From NCBI GenBank assembly GCA_002415855.1, contig DIAS01000188.1, positions 1 to 22,885 on the forward strand: a stretch of 22,885 bases of DNA, in the 5' to 3' direction. Of this stretch, positions 7,838 through 14,725 are shown one piece after another. The notes under the pieces were generated by a model. It was not told the origin of the DNA. It worked only from the letters and a program-made list of their open reading frames with translations, and ran no database searches. Each line of letters starts with the position of its first letter. Positions within the stretch are counted from its first letter, which is position 1. Origin of the DNA: Bacteroidales bacterium UBA5072. GTDB lineage: Bacteria > Bacteroidota > Bacteroidia > Bacteroidales > UBA10428. A program made the position numbers and the translations under genes.

Positions 7838-9508
7838 ATGGCAACAATTGACTGGATGATTCTTGTTCTATTTCTTTTTTGCCTGCTTGGCATTGTGTGG
7901 TGGGTCATTAAACGCAAAAAGGATGATACCAGCGATTACTTTCTTTCCGGGCGCAGTGAGACCTGGTTGGCGGTTGGTGCAGCAATATTTGCCGCCAACA
8001 TCGGCTCCGAACATCTGGTTGGTCTTGCCGGAGCAGGTGCCGAAAGCGGTATGGCAATGGCTCATTGGGAAATGCAGGGATGGATGATCCTGATTCTCGG
8101 ATGGGTTTTTGTTCCTTTCTATGCACACAGCAAGGTATTCACAATGCCCGAATTTCTGATGAAGCGTTTCAATAAAAATACCAGTTCCACCCTGTCCATT
8201 ATCACCCTTATCAGTTATGTGCTCACCAAGGTATCTGTCACTGCATTTACCGGGGGCATCTTTTTACAGTCAGTCATGGGTATTGATTTTTGGTATGGTG
8301 CAATCGGATTGGTCCTGCTGACAGGTATCTTTACCGTTCTGGCAGGTATGAAGGGTATCATGACCATTTCCGTTGTGCAGACCCCGATTTTGATCGTGGG
8401 TTCTATTCTGATTTTGGTCCTGGGATTGTTAAAAGTTGGCGGAGGAGGTATTCTCGATGGATGGAGTGAGGTCGTGAAGCATGCCGGTTATAACATTCAT
8501 CTTTATCACCCCAAAGGAGATCCCTGGTATGATAAATTTCCAGGTGTCGGGGTTATTTTTGGCGCCTCCATTATTGGATTCTGGTACTGGTGCACCGACC
8601 AGCATATCGTGCAAAGAGCCCTCGCTGCAAAGAATCTCAGCCATGCCCGTAAAGGGACCATCCTTGCCGGATTCCTGAAAGTTTTGCCTGTTTTTATGTT
8701 CCTGATCCCCGGTATGATTGCTGCTGCTATGAAGGCGAAAGGCCAGGTAATGTTTACCGATAACAATGAAGCTTATGGTAGTTTGGTCAGCACCTTGTTA
8801 CCTGTTGGGTTAAAAGGCATTGTAATCGTTGGTTTTATCGCAGCCCTGATGACTTCATTGGCTGCCCATTTTAACTCTTCTGCGACCCTGTTTACTATCG
8901 ATTTTTATAAACATTACCGTCCCGAAGCAAGTGAGCACAAACTGGTATGGATCGGCCGAATTGCCACAATATCGGTTGTATTGTTGGGATTGGTATGGAT
9001 ACCCATTATGAAAGGACTGGGCAGTGTATTGTATGAGTACCTTCAGAATGTACAATCACTCATTGCCCCTGCCATCGCCGCAGTATTTTTGCTGGGTGTA
9101 TTCAACCGTAAAATTACCCCGAAGGCAGGTGAATGGGGACTGCTGATCGGGTTTCTGATCGGGATGTTTCGTCTTGGATTAATGATATTTGACCCGGGCA
9201 CTCATTTTGATCAGGCGACCCAAAAACTGATCACGGATCCTTCCTTGCGCTACGGCATCTTTGAATTTGTGCTGCAATTTAACTGGCTGAATTTCTGTGT
9301 CTTTCTATTCTTATTAACCATGGCGCTGATGGTGGTTATCAGCTTCTTCACACCAAAAGCCGGCGAGGAGCAACTTCAGGGATTAACTTACTTTTCACAA
9401 ACGCCGGAACAGATTGCCGAAACACGCTCCAGCTGGTCAAAGGTGGATGTATTTACATCCTTGATTGTGGTTGCGGTTTGTGTGGCATTCTACATTTATT
9501 TCTGGTAG
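7838..9508 (+). CDS. Sodium/solute symporter (SSS family), probable L-arabinose transporter
   Basis: The 556-residue multi-spanning inner-membrane protein starts with a membrane helix (about 6-24) and carries sodium:solute symporter (SLC5/SGLT-like) motifs: DYFLSGRS (33-40), NIGSEHLVGLAG (54-65) in the second helix, a long PVFMFLIPGMIAAAM helix, and AALMTSLAAHFNSSATLFTIDFYK, a typical SSS segment. About 13-14 membrane helices are expected. Family members import sugars with Na+. It sits directly after araR with its own candidate operator and 54 bp before araB, the arrangement expected of an arabinose importer. Substrate is therefore inferred from context; family membership is clear. The C-terminus ends with a final membrane helix, as in full-length relatives. 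Confidence 0.9.
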   Translation: MATIDWMILVLFLFCLLGIVWWVIKRKKDDTSDYFLSGRSETWLAVGAAIFAANIGSEHLVGLAGAGAESGMAMAHWEMQGWMILILGWVFVPFYAHSKVFTMPEFLMKRFNKNTSSTLSIITLISYVLTKVSVTAFTGGIFLQSVMGIDFWYGAIGLVLLTGIFTVLAGMKGIMTISVVQTPILIVGSILILVLGLLKVGGGGILDGWSEVVKHAGYNIHLYHPKGDPWYDKFPGVGVIFGASIIGFWYWCTDQHIVQRALAAKNLSHARKGTILAGFLKVLPVFMFLIPGMIAAAMKAKGQVMFTDNNEAYGSLVSTLLPVGLKGIVIVGFIAALMTSLAAHFNSSATLFTIDFYKHYRPEASEHKLVWIGRIATISVVLLGLVWIPIMKGLGSVLYEYLQNVQSLIAPAIAAVFLLGVFNRKITPKAGEWGLLIGFLIGMFRLGLMIFDPGTHFDQATQKLITDPSLRYGIFEFVLQFNWLNFCVFLFLLTMALMVVISFFTPKAGEEQLQGLTYFSQTPEQIAETRSSWSKVDVFTSLIVVAVCVAFYIYFW

Positions 9509-9517
9509 GAAAGGATC

Positions 9518-9546
9518 CAAGATACAAGAACTAAGATTTAAGATTT
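9518..9546 (+). repeat. Degenerate A-rich short direct repeats within the arabinose operon
   Basis: The gap between the symporter gene and araB holds variants of an AAGAT-type unit (ccaagatacaagaactaag) ending in two exact tandem AAGATTT heptamers at 9533-9546. Such A-rich microrepeats are common between Bacteroidota genes. No terminator-like hairpin is seen here, so transcription probably continues into araB. Confidence 0.35.
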
Positions 9547-9562
9547 AAATCATTATAAAAGA

Positions 9563-11239
9563 ATGTCCAAATACGTCATAGGAGTTGATTACGGTACCGA
9601 CTCGGTTCGGTCGATAATCGCAGACGCCAGCAATGGCAAGGAGATTGCATCCGATGTTTTTTATTATCCCCGGTGGGCAGCGGGCAAATTTTGTAATCCG
9701 TTGCAGAACCAGTTCAGGCAGCATCCGCTTGATTACATCGAAGGACTTGCAGTGACCGTTAAAAACGCACTGGCCAGATCTCCGGCAGGCGTGGCCGGAC
9801 AAGTGGTCGCGATATCAGTTGATACCACCGGTTCCACCCCTGTGGCAGTGGATAAAAGCGGTACCCCGTTATCGATGCTTCCGGAATTCGAAGATAATCC
9901 CAACGCCATGTTTGTACTCTGGAAGGATCATACTGCCACCCGCGAGGCGGATGAAATCAACACCCTTGCACGTTCATGGGGTGGGACTGATTATACCAAG
10001 TACGAAGGTGGCGTGTATTCTTCTGAATGGTTCTGGGCCAAGGTATTGCATGTGCTGCGTGCCGACGATCAGGTGAGAAAGGCAGCGTACTCCTGGGTAG
10101 AACATTGCGATTGGATCCCGGCCCTGCTGACCGGCGAGACCAATCCGCTTACATTGAAACGGAGCCGTTGTGCAGCCGGTCACAAGGCTATGTGGCACCC
10201 CGACTTTAAAGGACTGCCGCCTGAGGAATTCCTGGTAAAGCTTGATCCGTTATTGAAAGGACTTCGTGAGAGGCTGTTCACGGAAACCTTTACCTGTGAT
10301 GTGAAAGTGGGAAATCTTTCAGCGGAATGGTCGAAGAAGCTTGGTCTTCCTGAAACTGTTGCCATCGGAGCCGGTGCCTTTGATGCGCACCTGGGAGCCA
10401 TCGGCGGAGAAATAAAGCCTTATTACCTGAGTAAGGTTATGGGCACATCCACCTGCGATATGCTCATCGTCCCCATGGAGGAATCAGGAAATAAGCTTGT
10501 CAAAGGTATTTGCGGCCAGGTGGATGGATCGATCATACCGGGTATGATGGGTCTCGAAGCCGGCCAGTCGGCTTTCGGTGATATTTATGCCTGGTTCAGG
10601 GATTTGTTGCTCTGGCCTGTTGAAGAATTACTGTCGCAATCATCCCTGGTGGATCAGGCAACAAAAGATAAACTCGTGCTCGAGATTGCAGACCAGATCA
10701 TACCCGAACTGTCTGCAAAAGCCGAGAAGATTCCCATTGGAGAATCCGGCATTGTGGCACTCGACTGGATGAACGGCCGGCGTACGCCCGATGCCAACCA
10801 GTTGCTGAAAGGAGCGATATTCGGTCTTAACCTGGGTTCCGATGCCCCGCGCATTTTCAGGGCCCTGGTAGAAGCTACTGCGTTTGGCGCCAAAAAGATC
10901 GTAGATCGCTTTGTCAGCGAAGGGGTAAGGATTGATGGGATCGTAGCCCTTGGCGGAGTCGCCAAAAAATCACCCTTTGTGATGCAGGTGGTTGCTGATG
11001 TGTTGAATATGCCTATTCTGGTTGCCCGCAGCGAGCAGGCCTGTGCATTAGGAACTGCCATGGCGGCTGCAACAGTGGCGGGTCTGTATCCAACTGTGCT
11101 TGATGCCCAAAAAGCCATGGGCAATGGTTACGAAATGGAATATAAACCCATAAAGGAAAATGCTGATGTCTATTCCAGGCTTTATGACCTATACAGTGAA
11201 TCCGGAGCGTTTGTCGAACACTTTTCCAAAAAGCTTTGA
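9563..11239 (+). CDS. araB: L-ribulokinase
   Basis: AraB phosphorylates L-ribulose to L-ribulose 5-phosphate with ATP in the cytosol. The 558-residue protein is a full-length FGGY-family kinase (E. coli AraB is 566 residues). Seen are the N-terminal nucleotide-binding GVDYGTDSVRS (7-17), the ribulokinase-specific VLWKDHTA and EHCDWIPALLTG, the CAAGHKAMWH segment, the catalytic Asp D274 in GAFDAHLG, MGTSTCDM, and the C-terminal FGGY motif GGVAKKSPFVMQV starting at G464. SEQACALGTAMAAA near the end is also typical. The gene lies between the symporter gene and araD; only 3 bp separate its stop from the araD ATG, so the two are surely co-transcribed and probably translationally linked. Confidence 0.97.
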   Translation: MSKYVIGVDYGTDSVRSIIADASNGKEIASDVFYYPRWAAGKFCNPLQNQFRQHPLDYIEGLAVTVKNALARSPAGVAGQVVAISVDTTGSTPVAVDKSGTPLSMLPEFEDNPNAMFVLWKDHTATREADEINTLARSWGGTDYTKYEGGVYSSEWFWAKVLHVLRADDQVRKAAYSWVEHCDWIPALLTGETNPLTLKRSRCAAGHKAMWHPDFKGLPPEEFLVKLDPLLKGLRERLFTETFTCDVKVGNLSAEWSKKLGLPETVAIGAGAFDAHLGAIGGEIKPYYLSKVMGTSTCDMLIVPMEESGNKLVKGICGQVDGSIIPGMMGLEAGQSAFGDIYAWFRDLLLWPVEELLSQSSLVDQATKDKLVLEIADQIIPELSAKAEKIPIGESGIVALDWMNGRRTPDANQLLKGAIFGLNLGSDAPRIFRALVEATAFGAKKIVDRFVSEGVRIDGIVALGGVAKKSPFVMQVVADVLNMPILVARSEQACALGTAMAAATVAGLYPTVLDAQKAMGNGYEMEYKPIKENADVYSRLYDLYSESGAFVEHFSKKL

Positions 11240-11242
11240 ACC

Positions 11243-11944
11243 ATGAACAAATATGCCCAACTCAGGCAAAACGCCTACGATGCAAATATGCAGTTGCCCA
11301 GGTTAGGTCTGGTGCTGTTTACTTTCGGCAATGTAAGTGTAGCAGACAGGAATCTCGGGGTATTTGCCATCAAGCCCAGTGGTATTCCTTACGAAGAGCT
11401 CACCCCCGACAAAATGGTGGTGGTGGATTTTAACGGGAAGACTGTGGAGGGTACCCTGCGGCCGTCATCTGATACGCTTACCCATGCTGTTCTGTACAAG
11501 GAATGGCCCCTGATCGGGGGAATCGTTCACACCCATTCAACTTATGCAACAGCTTGGGCACAAAGTCTGAGGGATATACCAATCTATGGCACCACGCACG
11601 CCGATCATCTTACCTGCGATATCCCCTGCACACCCCCAATGGAGGATAACATGATTGAGGGAAATTATGAGCATGAGACAGGATACCAGATAATCAACTG
11701 CATGAAATGGAAAGAGCTGGATTATGAGGAGGTTGAAATGATCCTGGTTGGTAACCACGGCCCCTTCACCTGGGGAAAAACACCGGAAAATGCCGTTTAT
11801 AACAGCGCTATACTGGAAGAACTGGCCACGACATCCTGCCTCACGGAAAGGATACGACCCGGGGTCGACAGGATGAAAGAGGCACTCATCCGGAAGCATT
11901 ATGAACGGAAGCACGGACCGGGATCGTATTACGGGCAAGGATAG
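11243..11944 (+). CDS. araD: L-ribulose-5-phosphate 4-epimerase
   Basis: AraD converts L-ribulose 5-phosphate to D-xylulose 5-phosphate, feeding the pentose phosphate pathway. The 233 residues match class II aldolase/AraD proteins. The zinc ligands of the E. coli enzyme (H95, H97, H171) correspond to H96 and H98 in IVHTHSTYATAWAQ and H172 in GNHGPFTWG, with D77 in SSDTLTHAVLY equivalent to E. coli D76. GTTHADH and the C-terminal GPGSYYGQ with the catalytic Tyr are also present. It begins 3 bp after araB. Its stop codon lies inside the left arm of a hairpin that separates it from araA. Confidence 0.97.
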   Translation: MNKYAQLRQNAYDANMQLPRLGLVLFTFGNVSVADRNLGVFAIKPSGIPYEELTPDKMVVVDFNGKTVEGTLRPSSDTLTHAVLYKEWPLIGGIVHTHSTYATAWAQSLRDIPIYGTTHADHLTCDIPCTPPMEDNMIEGNYEHETGYQIINCMKWKELDYEEVEMILVGNHGPFTWGKTPENAVYNSAILEELATTSCLTERIRPGVDRMKEALIRKHYERKHGPGSYYGQG

Positions 11945-11979
11945 TCTCCTGGTCTGTTTTATTCATAGACCAGAAGACT
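11943..11979. other. Intra-operon hairpin between araD and araA
   Basis: AGTCTCCTGGTCT (11943-11955) pairs with AGACCAGAAGACT (11967-11979) at 12 of 13 positions around an 11-nt loop. The left arm overlaps the araD stop codon. No run of U follows the stem on the + strand, so it is a poor classical terminator; it more likely stabilises the upstream mRNA or sets different araBD and araA levels (inference). Confidence 0.55.
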
Positions 11980-12011
11980 CATTTGTAATAACTTAATTAG
12001 CCAATAAAACC

Positions 12012-13511
12012 ATGATAGATTTAAAGAAACTAGAAGTATGGTTCCTCACCGGCAGTCAGCACTTGTACGGTGAAGAAACCCTGAAACAGGTGGCAGCTGA
12101 TTCACAGCAGATTGTGAGGGCTCTTGACGGCTCAGTCCTAATTCCGGTTCGTGTAATTTTCAAGCCGGTCTTAAAAACACCCGATGAAATATTCAGCACA
12201 ATCCAGGAGGTTAATGTCGCGAAGAATTGCATCGGGGTGATCACCTGGTGCCACACCTTTTCCCCGTCCAAGATGTGGATCAACGGACTAAAGATCCTGA
12301 ATAAACCCGTCCTGCATATGCATACACAATTTAACCGCGACCTGCCCTGGGCAGATATCGATATGGATTTCATGAACCTGAACCAGGCTGCACACGGCGA
12401 TCGTGAGCACGGCTTTATCATGAGCCGGATGAACATGAACCGCAAGGTGGTGGTCGGTCACTGGTCAGAAGAAGATGTGCAGGAGCAGATTGGCATATGG
12501 ACAAGGGCCGCTGCAGCCTGGTATGATATGCGAACGCTGAAGGTGGCACGGTTTGGCGACAACATGCGTGAAGTCGCCGTAACAGAGGGAGACAAGGTGG
12601 AAGCCCAGATCAGGTTTGGCATGTCGGTTAACGGTTACGGGGTGGGGGATCTGGTGAAGATCGTAAACGATGTCACTGATAAGGAAATTGACATTCTGGT
12701 AAAGGAATACCAGGAATTGTTTCAGGTTGCCAGGGAGGGAATGCCAGGCGCACAATTTCATGAAAATGTCCGGTACCAGGCCAGGCTGGAGATTGCCATG
12801 AAAAGTTTCCTGATGAGTGGCGGTTTTGGCGCTTTTACAACCACATTCGAAGACCTGCATGGTTTATCACAGCTACCGGGATTGTCCAGCCAACGACTGA
12901 TGGCTGCGGGATATGGATTTGGAGCAGAGGGCGACTGGAAGCATTCAGCCATGGTACGTGCAGTGAAGGTTATGGGAACCGGATTGCAGGGAGGATGTTC
13001 CTTTATGGAGGATTACACATACCACCTTCATCCAAAGGGCATGAAGGTTCTGGGTGCCCATATGCTGGAGATATGTCCTACCATTGGTCAGGGACGGGCC
13101 AGGTTGGAAGTTCACCCCCTCGGAATTGGAGGCAAAGCCGATCCGGCCAGGCTCGTTTTTGACGTACCGGAAGGACCGGCCATCAATGTCAGCCTCATCG
13201 ATCTGGGTTCCCGGTTCAGGCTCATTGTGAATTCCGTAGATTGTGTGAAAGCAGAGGCAGACATGCCCAGGTTGCCGGTGGCTCGTGCCATGTGGGTACC
13301 TCAACCTGATCTGAAGACGGGTGCCGGTGCCTGGATTCTCGCCGGTGGTGCTCACCACACCGCATTCAGCCAGGCTGTTGACGCACGCTGCCTGGAGGAC
13401 TTCGCCGAAATAGCCGGCATCGAGTTCATCCACATAGGCAGAAATACAACCATCAGTGATATTAAAAATGAACTGAGGTGGAATGATCTGTATTACCGGT
13501 TCGGGAAGTAG
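12012..13511 (+). CDS. araA: L-arabinose isomerase
   Basis: AraA interconverts L-arabinose and L-ribulose, the first cytosolic step of the pathway. The 499-residue protein is full length (E. coli AraA 500) and nearly collinear: the metal/catalytic residues E306 (GAEGDWKHSAM), E333 (FMEDYTYHL) and H350 (LGAHMLEICP) fall at the E. coli numbers, with H449 in GGAHHTAFS equivalent to the last ligand. The N-terminal FLTGSQHLYGEETL and CHTFSPSKMWI are family signatures. It follows araD by 67 bp across a hairpin. No AraR-like palindrome was found in that gap, so it probably relies on transcription from the symporter promoter. Beyond the stop lies an extended inverted-repeat element shared with a converging gene. 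Confidence 0.98.
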   Translation: MIDLKKLEVWFLTGSQHLYGEETLKQVAADSQQIVRALDGSVLIPVRVIFKPVLKTPDEIFSTIQEVNVAKNCIGVITWCHTFSPSKMWINGLKILNKPVLHMHTQFNRDLPWADIDMDFMNLNQAAHGDREHGFIMSRMNMNRKVVVGHWSEEDVQEQIGIWTRAAAAWYDMRTLKVARFGDNMREVAVTEGDKVEAQIRFGMSVNGYGVGDLVKIVNDVTDKEIDILVKEYQELFQVAREGMPGAQFHENVRYQARLEIAMKSFLMSGGFGAFTTTFEDLHGLSQLPGLSSQRLMAAGYGFGAEGDWKHSAMVRAVKVMGTGLQGGCSFMEDYTYHLHPKGMKVLGAHMLEICPTIGQGRARLEVHPLGIGGKADPARLVFDVPEGPAINVSLIDLGSRFRLIVNSVDCVKAEADMPRLPVARAMWVPQPDLKTGAGAWILAGGAHHTAFSQAVDARCLEDFAEIAGIEFIHIGRNTTISDIKNELRWNDLYYRFGK

Positions 13512-13517
13512 GAATTA

Positions 13518-13666
13518 GAGACAAGCGACATGTGGGAATTGGGATTTGAGTAAGATAGTCTCTCGCGAAGGCGCAAAGACACATAAGATACAGGCAAGGC
13601 CTTTTCGCATTGAATCCTTTGCGAGTTAGCTTATTTGTGAGAGAATCTTTACCTGTCTCTTGTCCC
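13518..13666. repeat. Nested inverted-repeat element between araA and a converging gene
   Basis: The gap is filled by three nested, imperfect inverted repeats: GAGACAAGCGACA (13518-13530) against TGTCTCTTGTCCC (13654-13666), 11 of 13; TCTCTCGC (13559-13566) against GTGAGAGA (13637-13644), one G:T-type mismatch; and CGCAAAG (13572-13578) against CTTTGCG (13617-13623), perfect. The motifs (GACAAGNGACA, GGCGCAAAG) look like dispersed Bacteroidota intergenic repeats, an impression from memory. It may act as a bidirectional terminator. Confidence 0.5.
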
Positions 13667-13669
13667 TTG

Positions 13670-14161
13670 TCACTTTTTAAACATTGCGGCGAGCTCCGCA
13701 GGCTCCGGAACAGTGCTTTCATATGTGGCAAAAAGGTTCCCGTTTTTATCGTGAAGGGCTACATAGGGGAATTGCATAACATTGTAGTGATACCGGACGA
13801 TGAACTTATTGCCTTCTGTACCAACTCTGATGGTGTTGTATTTGTTTAGCTCGAGGTTGCTGACAAAGGTTTTTAAATTGGGTAAGGGTACATAGGTGAC
13901 CATTATAATCTGTATGTTACTGAAGGAATTGATCTTTTTCAGCATTTCCTGAATAAACAACATGCAATGATCACAATCGGGATCAAAATATACCAGCATG
14001 GCTGGCACATCCTTCTTCAAATCCGCTAACTGTAAGTGACTGCCATCAACCTGTAGAATATCGAAAGCAGGAAGGCCTTTCTTATTGCCCGGCTGAGAGG
14101 TCTGTGCATGCACCGAAAGTATAACTGTCAGGAGCAGGAAAACCAGTGAAATCTTTTTCAT
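13670..14161 (-). CDS. Secreted TlpA-like thioredoxin-fold protein
   Basis: The 163-residue protein starts with a signal peptide (MKKISLVFLLLTVILSVHA, cleavage near residue 19), so it is periplasmic or otherwise exported. The rest is a thioredoxin fold of the AhpC-TSA/TlpA type: strand AMLVYFDPDC leads into a CDHC redox motif (C63, C66), and MQFPYVAL carries the expected cis-Pro at P132. Family members reduce or exchange disulfides in periplasmic partners. The intervening acidic CDHC dipeptide is uncommon, and partner and redox direction are unknown. It converges on araA but is unlikely to be part of the arabinose system; it is divergent from a small exported ferredoxin gene 173 bp away, which might be a functional pairing (inference). 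Confidence 0.8.
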   Translation of the reverse strand: MKKISLVFLLLTVILSVHAQTSQPGNKKGLPAFDILQVDGSHLQLADLKKDVPAMLVYFDPDCDHCMLFIQEMLKKINSFSNIQIIMVTYVPLPNLKTFVSNLELNKYNTIRVGTEGNKFIVRYHYNVMQFPYVALHDKNGNLFATYESTVPEPAELAAMFKK

Positions 14162-14334
14162 GGAAACAGGAATTGTTTTTTAGGAATGCAATAATACGAA
14201 TAAGGATTCAATTATTCGAAAAGAAAGCCAATTCATCCATATTTCTCCTTGCTTGGTGCATTAAGTTTTATCAGACAATATCCCTGTATTATATTCGGAT
14301 CTGGATTGAATATTGAACAGTTAATTCCAAGGCT

Positions 14335-14610
14335 ATGAACAGAAAAGAGTTTCTTAAGAAAAGTGCAGGGATGATCCTCCTGGGAGGTTTATGCCTGACA
14401 GGAATTGCCGCAGAGCAAGTGAGGTCCGATAAAAAATATAAGGTAATTCCGCAACGCTGTAATGGTTGCGGTCATTGTTACAGATCATGCAGGGATCAGG
14501 CACTTACTGCTTCAAACAACAAGGCGGTTATTGATACCAACAAGTGCAAAGGATGCGGAGAGTGCACCCGTTATTGCCGGAGTATGGCCATTGTGGAGAG
14601 TAAAAGGTAA
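14335..14610 (+). CDS. Small exported 2[4Fe-4S] ferredoxin-like protein
   Basis: The 91-residue protein has two complete CxxCxxCxxxC cluster motifs: Cys 42/45/48/52 and Cys 71/74/77/81, the pattern of bacterial-type ferredoxins with two [4Fe-4S] clusters. The usual Pro after the fourth Cys is Arg in both motifs (SCRDQA, YCRSMA). The first 26 residues look like a Tat-type export signal: MNRKEFLKKSAG followed by a hydrophobic stretch, with RK in place of the twin Arg. Export of a folded Fe-S protein by Tat would be consistent with known biology, but the altered twin-Arg leaves a membrane anchor possible. It is probably an electron carrier; no partner oxidoreductase lies beside it. TATATTCG at 14290-14297, one base off TAnnTTTG, is a possible -7 box. 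Confidence 0.8.
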   Translation: MNRKEFLKKSAGMILLGGLCLTGIAAEQVRSDKKYKVIPQRCNGCGHCYRSCRDQALTASNNKAVIDTNKCKGCGECTRYCRSMAIVESKR

Positions 14611-14643
14611 ACCATTACGGTAATCGGTAAACGGTATTCAGCC

Positions 14644-14693
14644 CTTCGACTTCGCTCAGGGTGACTGGCGTGTTATGCCGGGCGGAGTCGAAG
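14644..14693. repeat. Palindromic intergenic element between converging ferredoxin and permease genes
   Basis: CTTCGACTTCGCTC (14644-14657) and GGGCGGAGTCGAAG (14680-14693) pair at 12 of 14 positions around a 22-nt loop containing AGGGTGAC. Outer flanks ATTCAG (14635-14640) and CTGAAT (14708-14713) are also inverted. The motif CCCTTCGACTTCGCTCAGGG looks like a widespread dispersed bacterial intergenic repeat, recalled and not searched. It probably serves as a transcription end for both genes. Confidence 0.6.
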
Positions 14694-14725
14694 CAAGATA
14701 CCGATAACTGAATGCTGTCTGCTTC

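Noticed and set aside
10654..11124. A 156-codon open frame on the - strand inside araB
   Set aside because: It overlaps the conserved FGGY C-terminal domain and its translation is low-complexity Ser/Thr/Ala/Pro-rich without family features.
12945..13433. A 162-codon open frame on the - strand inside araA
   Set aside because: The opposite strand encodes conserved metal-binding and substrate-binding segments; the antisense translation resembles no protein family.
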